Of a stretch of 64,000 nt of DNA, positions 63,478-64,000 are shown one piece after another. Source of the DNA: Devosia lacusdianchii (GTDB taxonomy: Bacteria > Pseudomonadota > Alphaproteobacteria > Rhizobiales > Devosiaceae); assembly GCF_022429625.1 (NCBI RefSeq), contig NZ_CP092483.1, positions 1,798,001 through 1,862,000 on the forward strand, given 5' to 3'. A model generated the notes under the pieces. That model was not told the DNA's origin, did not search any database, and was given only the letters and a program-made list of their open reading frames with translations. Made by a program: the position numbers and the translations under genes. The number at the start of each line of letters is the position of its first letter. Within the stretch, counting starts at the first letter, position 1.

Positions 63478-63804
63478 ATGGCAAAGAGCCACGCCCGACT
63501 TAACCGCCAGTTCGACCGCCTTCAGAGCCGCATCCCGAATTTTGCCGCTCGGATGCTCGAGCGGCTGCGCCGCCCGGAGGCGCGCTGGGTACGGATTCCG
63601 CTCGGTTTTCTGCTGATCCTGGGCGGTATTTTCAGCTTCTTGCCGGTGCTCGGCATCTGGATGCTGCCGCTCGGCCTGCTGCTACTGGCGCTGGACCTCG
63701 TATTCCTGCAGGGCCCGGTGAACAACGCCATCGTTCGCGGCACGCGCAAGTGGAGCACCTGGAGCCGGGCGCGCCGCGACAAGAAAGCTGCTCAGCAGCG
63801 CTAA
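63478..63804 (+). CDS. PGPGW-type transmembrane protein
   Basis: The 108-residue product has a basic N-terminus and two closely spaced hydrophobic helices (about 38-75, GFLLILGGIFSFLPVLGIWMLPLG), then a basic C-terminal tail. It fits the small putative transmembrane protein family named PGPGW. GAGGGG precedes the ATG. Its stop overlaps the convergent nucleosidase gene by four bases. Confidence 0.72.
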   Translation: MAKSHARLNRQFDRLQSRIPNFAARMLERLRRPEARWVRIPLGFLLILGGIFSFLPVLGIWMLPLGLLLLALDLVFLQGPVNNAIVRGTRKWSTWSRARRDKKAAQQR

Positions 63805-64000
63805 AGCCGACCTTCGGCTACCGCTGCCTCCACCAAATCGACCGCGGCCGCAAGCTTTTCGTCGATGATGTGCAGGTACTGCGTCCAGTCGTCGACGTGG
63901 CCGAGCTCCGACGCCCCATCCGAAATGCCCCGCAATGCCAACAAGGGCACGCCAAAGGCCTGGCAGGCGCGCAGCACAGCGTAGGTCTCCATATCGACCA
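63801..64000 (-). CDS. MTA/SAH nucleosidase-like protein, 3' end (cut by window edge)
   Basis: Only the last 66 codons are in the window. The visible part has VDMETYAVLRAC (the catalytic-pocket glutamate region), LLALRGISDGA (with the catalytic-acid aspartate) and a helical ending. It would hydrolyse 5'-methylthioadenosine or S-adenosylhomocysteine. The WTQYLHII segment is unlike standard MtnN, so another purine/futalosine-type nucleosidase of the same family is possible. Confidence 0.72.
   Translation of the reverse strand, partial: VDMETYAVLRACQAFGVPLLALRGISDGASELGHVDDWTQYLHIIDEKLAAAVDLVEAAVAEGRL

Noticed and set aside
1..64000. CRISPR arrays, insertion sequences, prophage genes
   Set aside because: No regularly spaced repeats, transposases, integrases or phage structural genes were seen on either strand.

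Overview
The window reads as chromosomal DNA of a GC-rich alphaproteobacterium of the order Hyphomicrobiales (Rhizobiales). A Devosia-like genus is my best guess, made from gene content and not from any search. The grounds are the coaD / two cyclophilins / queA / tgt neighbourhood, the recG ... sdhE-mfd group, an invasion-associated locus B (IalB) protein, an ScfR-type XRE regulator, an ExoD protein, and the frequent use of GTG and TTG starts with ATGA/GTGA/TTGA gene overlaps. Most of the sequence is ordinary core genome. There is no phage, insertion sequence, CRISPR array or rRNA, and no stretch longer than about 300 bases lacks a gene.

Layout. 1-5.4 kb: a truncated RND/MMPL exporter, an HxlR regulator divergent from an NmrA-type oxidoreductase, an S66 peptidase, and an ArsR-SRPBCC pair with a palindromic operator. 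5.6-8.4 kb: gyrA with an unusual quinolone-resistance region and a strong terminator. 8.4-11.4 kb: DUF805, LysE, MFS and GNAT genes. 11.4-21.7 kb: coaD, two cyclophilins, queA, a class C beta-lactamase, a cluster of three small secreted proteins (one broken by an internal inversion), tgt, pgi and map. 21.7-26.5 kb: two membrane proteins around tRNA-Lys, then glmU-glmS for UDP-GlcNAc. 26.5-34.6 kb: recG, an unknown repeat-like protein, sdhE-mfd and an IalB-like protein. 34.7-38.8 kb: a ubiquinone-type hydroxylase overlapping a split YeeE/YedE pair, then terC and a quinone reductase.

38.8-41.6 kb: tRNA-Ser(TGA) followed by accessory-looking genes, including a duplicated and frameshifted gene remnant. 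41.6-49.4 kb: the 5-oxoprolinase operon pxpB-pxpC-pxpA convergent with a complete branched-chain/amide-type ABC importer. 49.6-54.6 kb: an XRE/ScfR-like regulator, a receiver-only response regulator, a small two-helix membrane protein and a sodium/solute symporter-histidine kinase, packed as one sensing locus. 54.6-64 kb: a potassium channel with a zinc-ribbon tail, DUF1993, FecR, a glycosyltransferase, ExoD, an orphan FliK-like/FlhB-C pair, several envelope proteins (DUF2076, a SleB-like hydrolase, DUF883, a PGPGW-type protein) and the 3' end of an MTA/SAH nucleosidase.

The most striking observation is the small-secreted-protein cluster upstream of tgt. In the third copy a 136-bp block bounded by two AGCT tetranucleotides is inverted. 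Flipping it back on paper restores a seamless 137-codon reading frame similar to its neighbour. Other points worth checking are GyrA with Ser, Gln and Met at the E. coli 81, 83 and 87 positions, a Tgt that keeps only one of four zinc ligands, and an XRE regulator with a histidine-kinase-like dimerisation hairpin beside a symporter-kinase.
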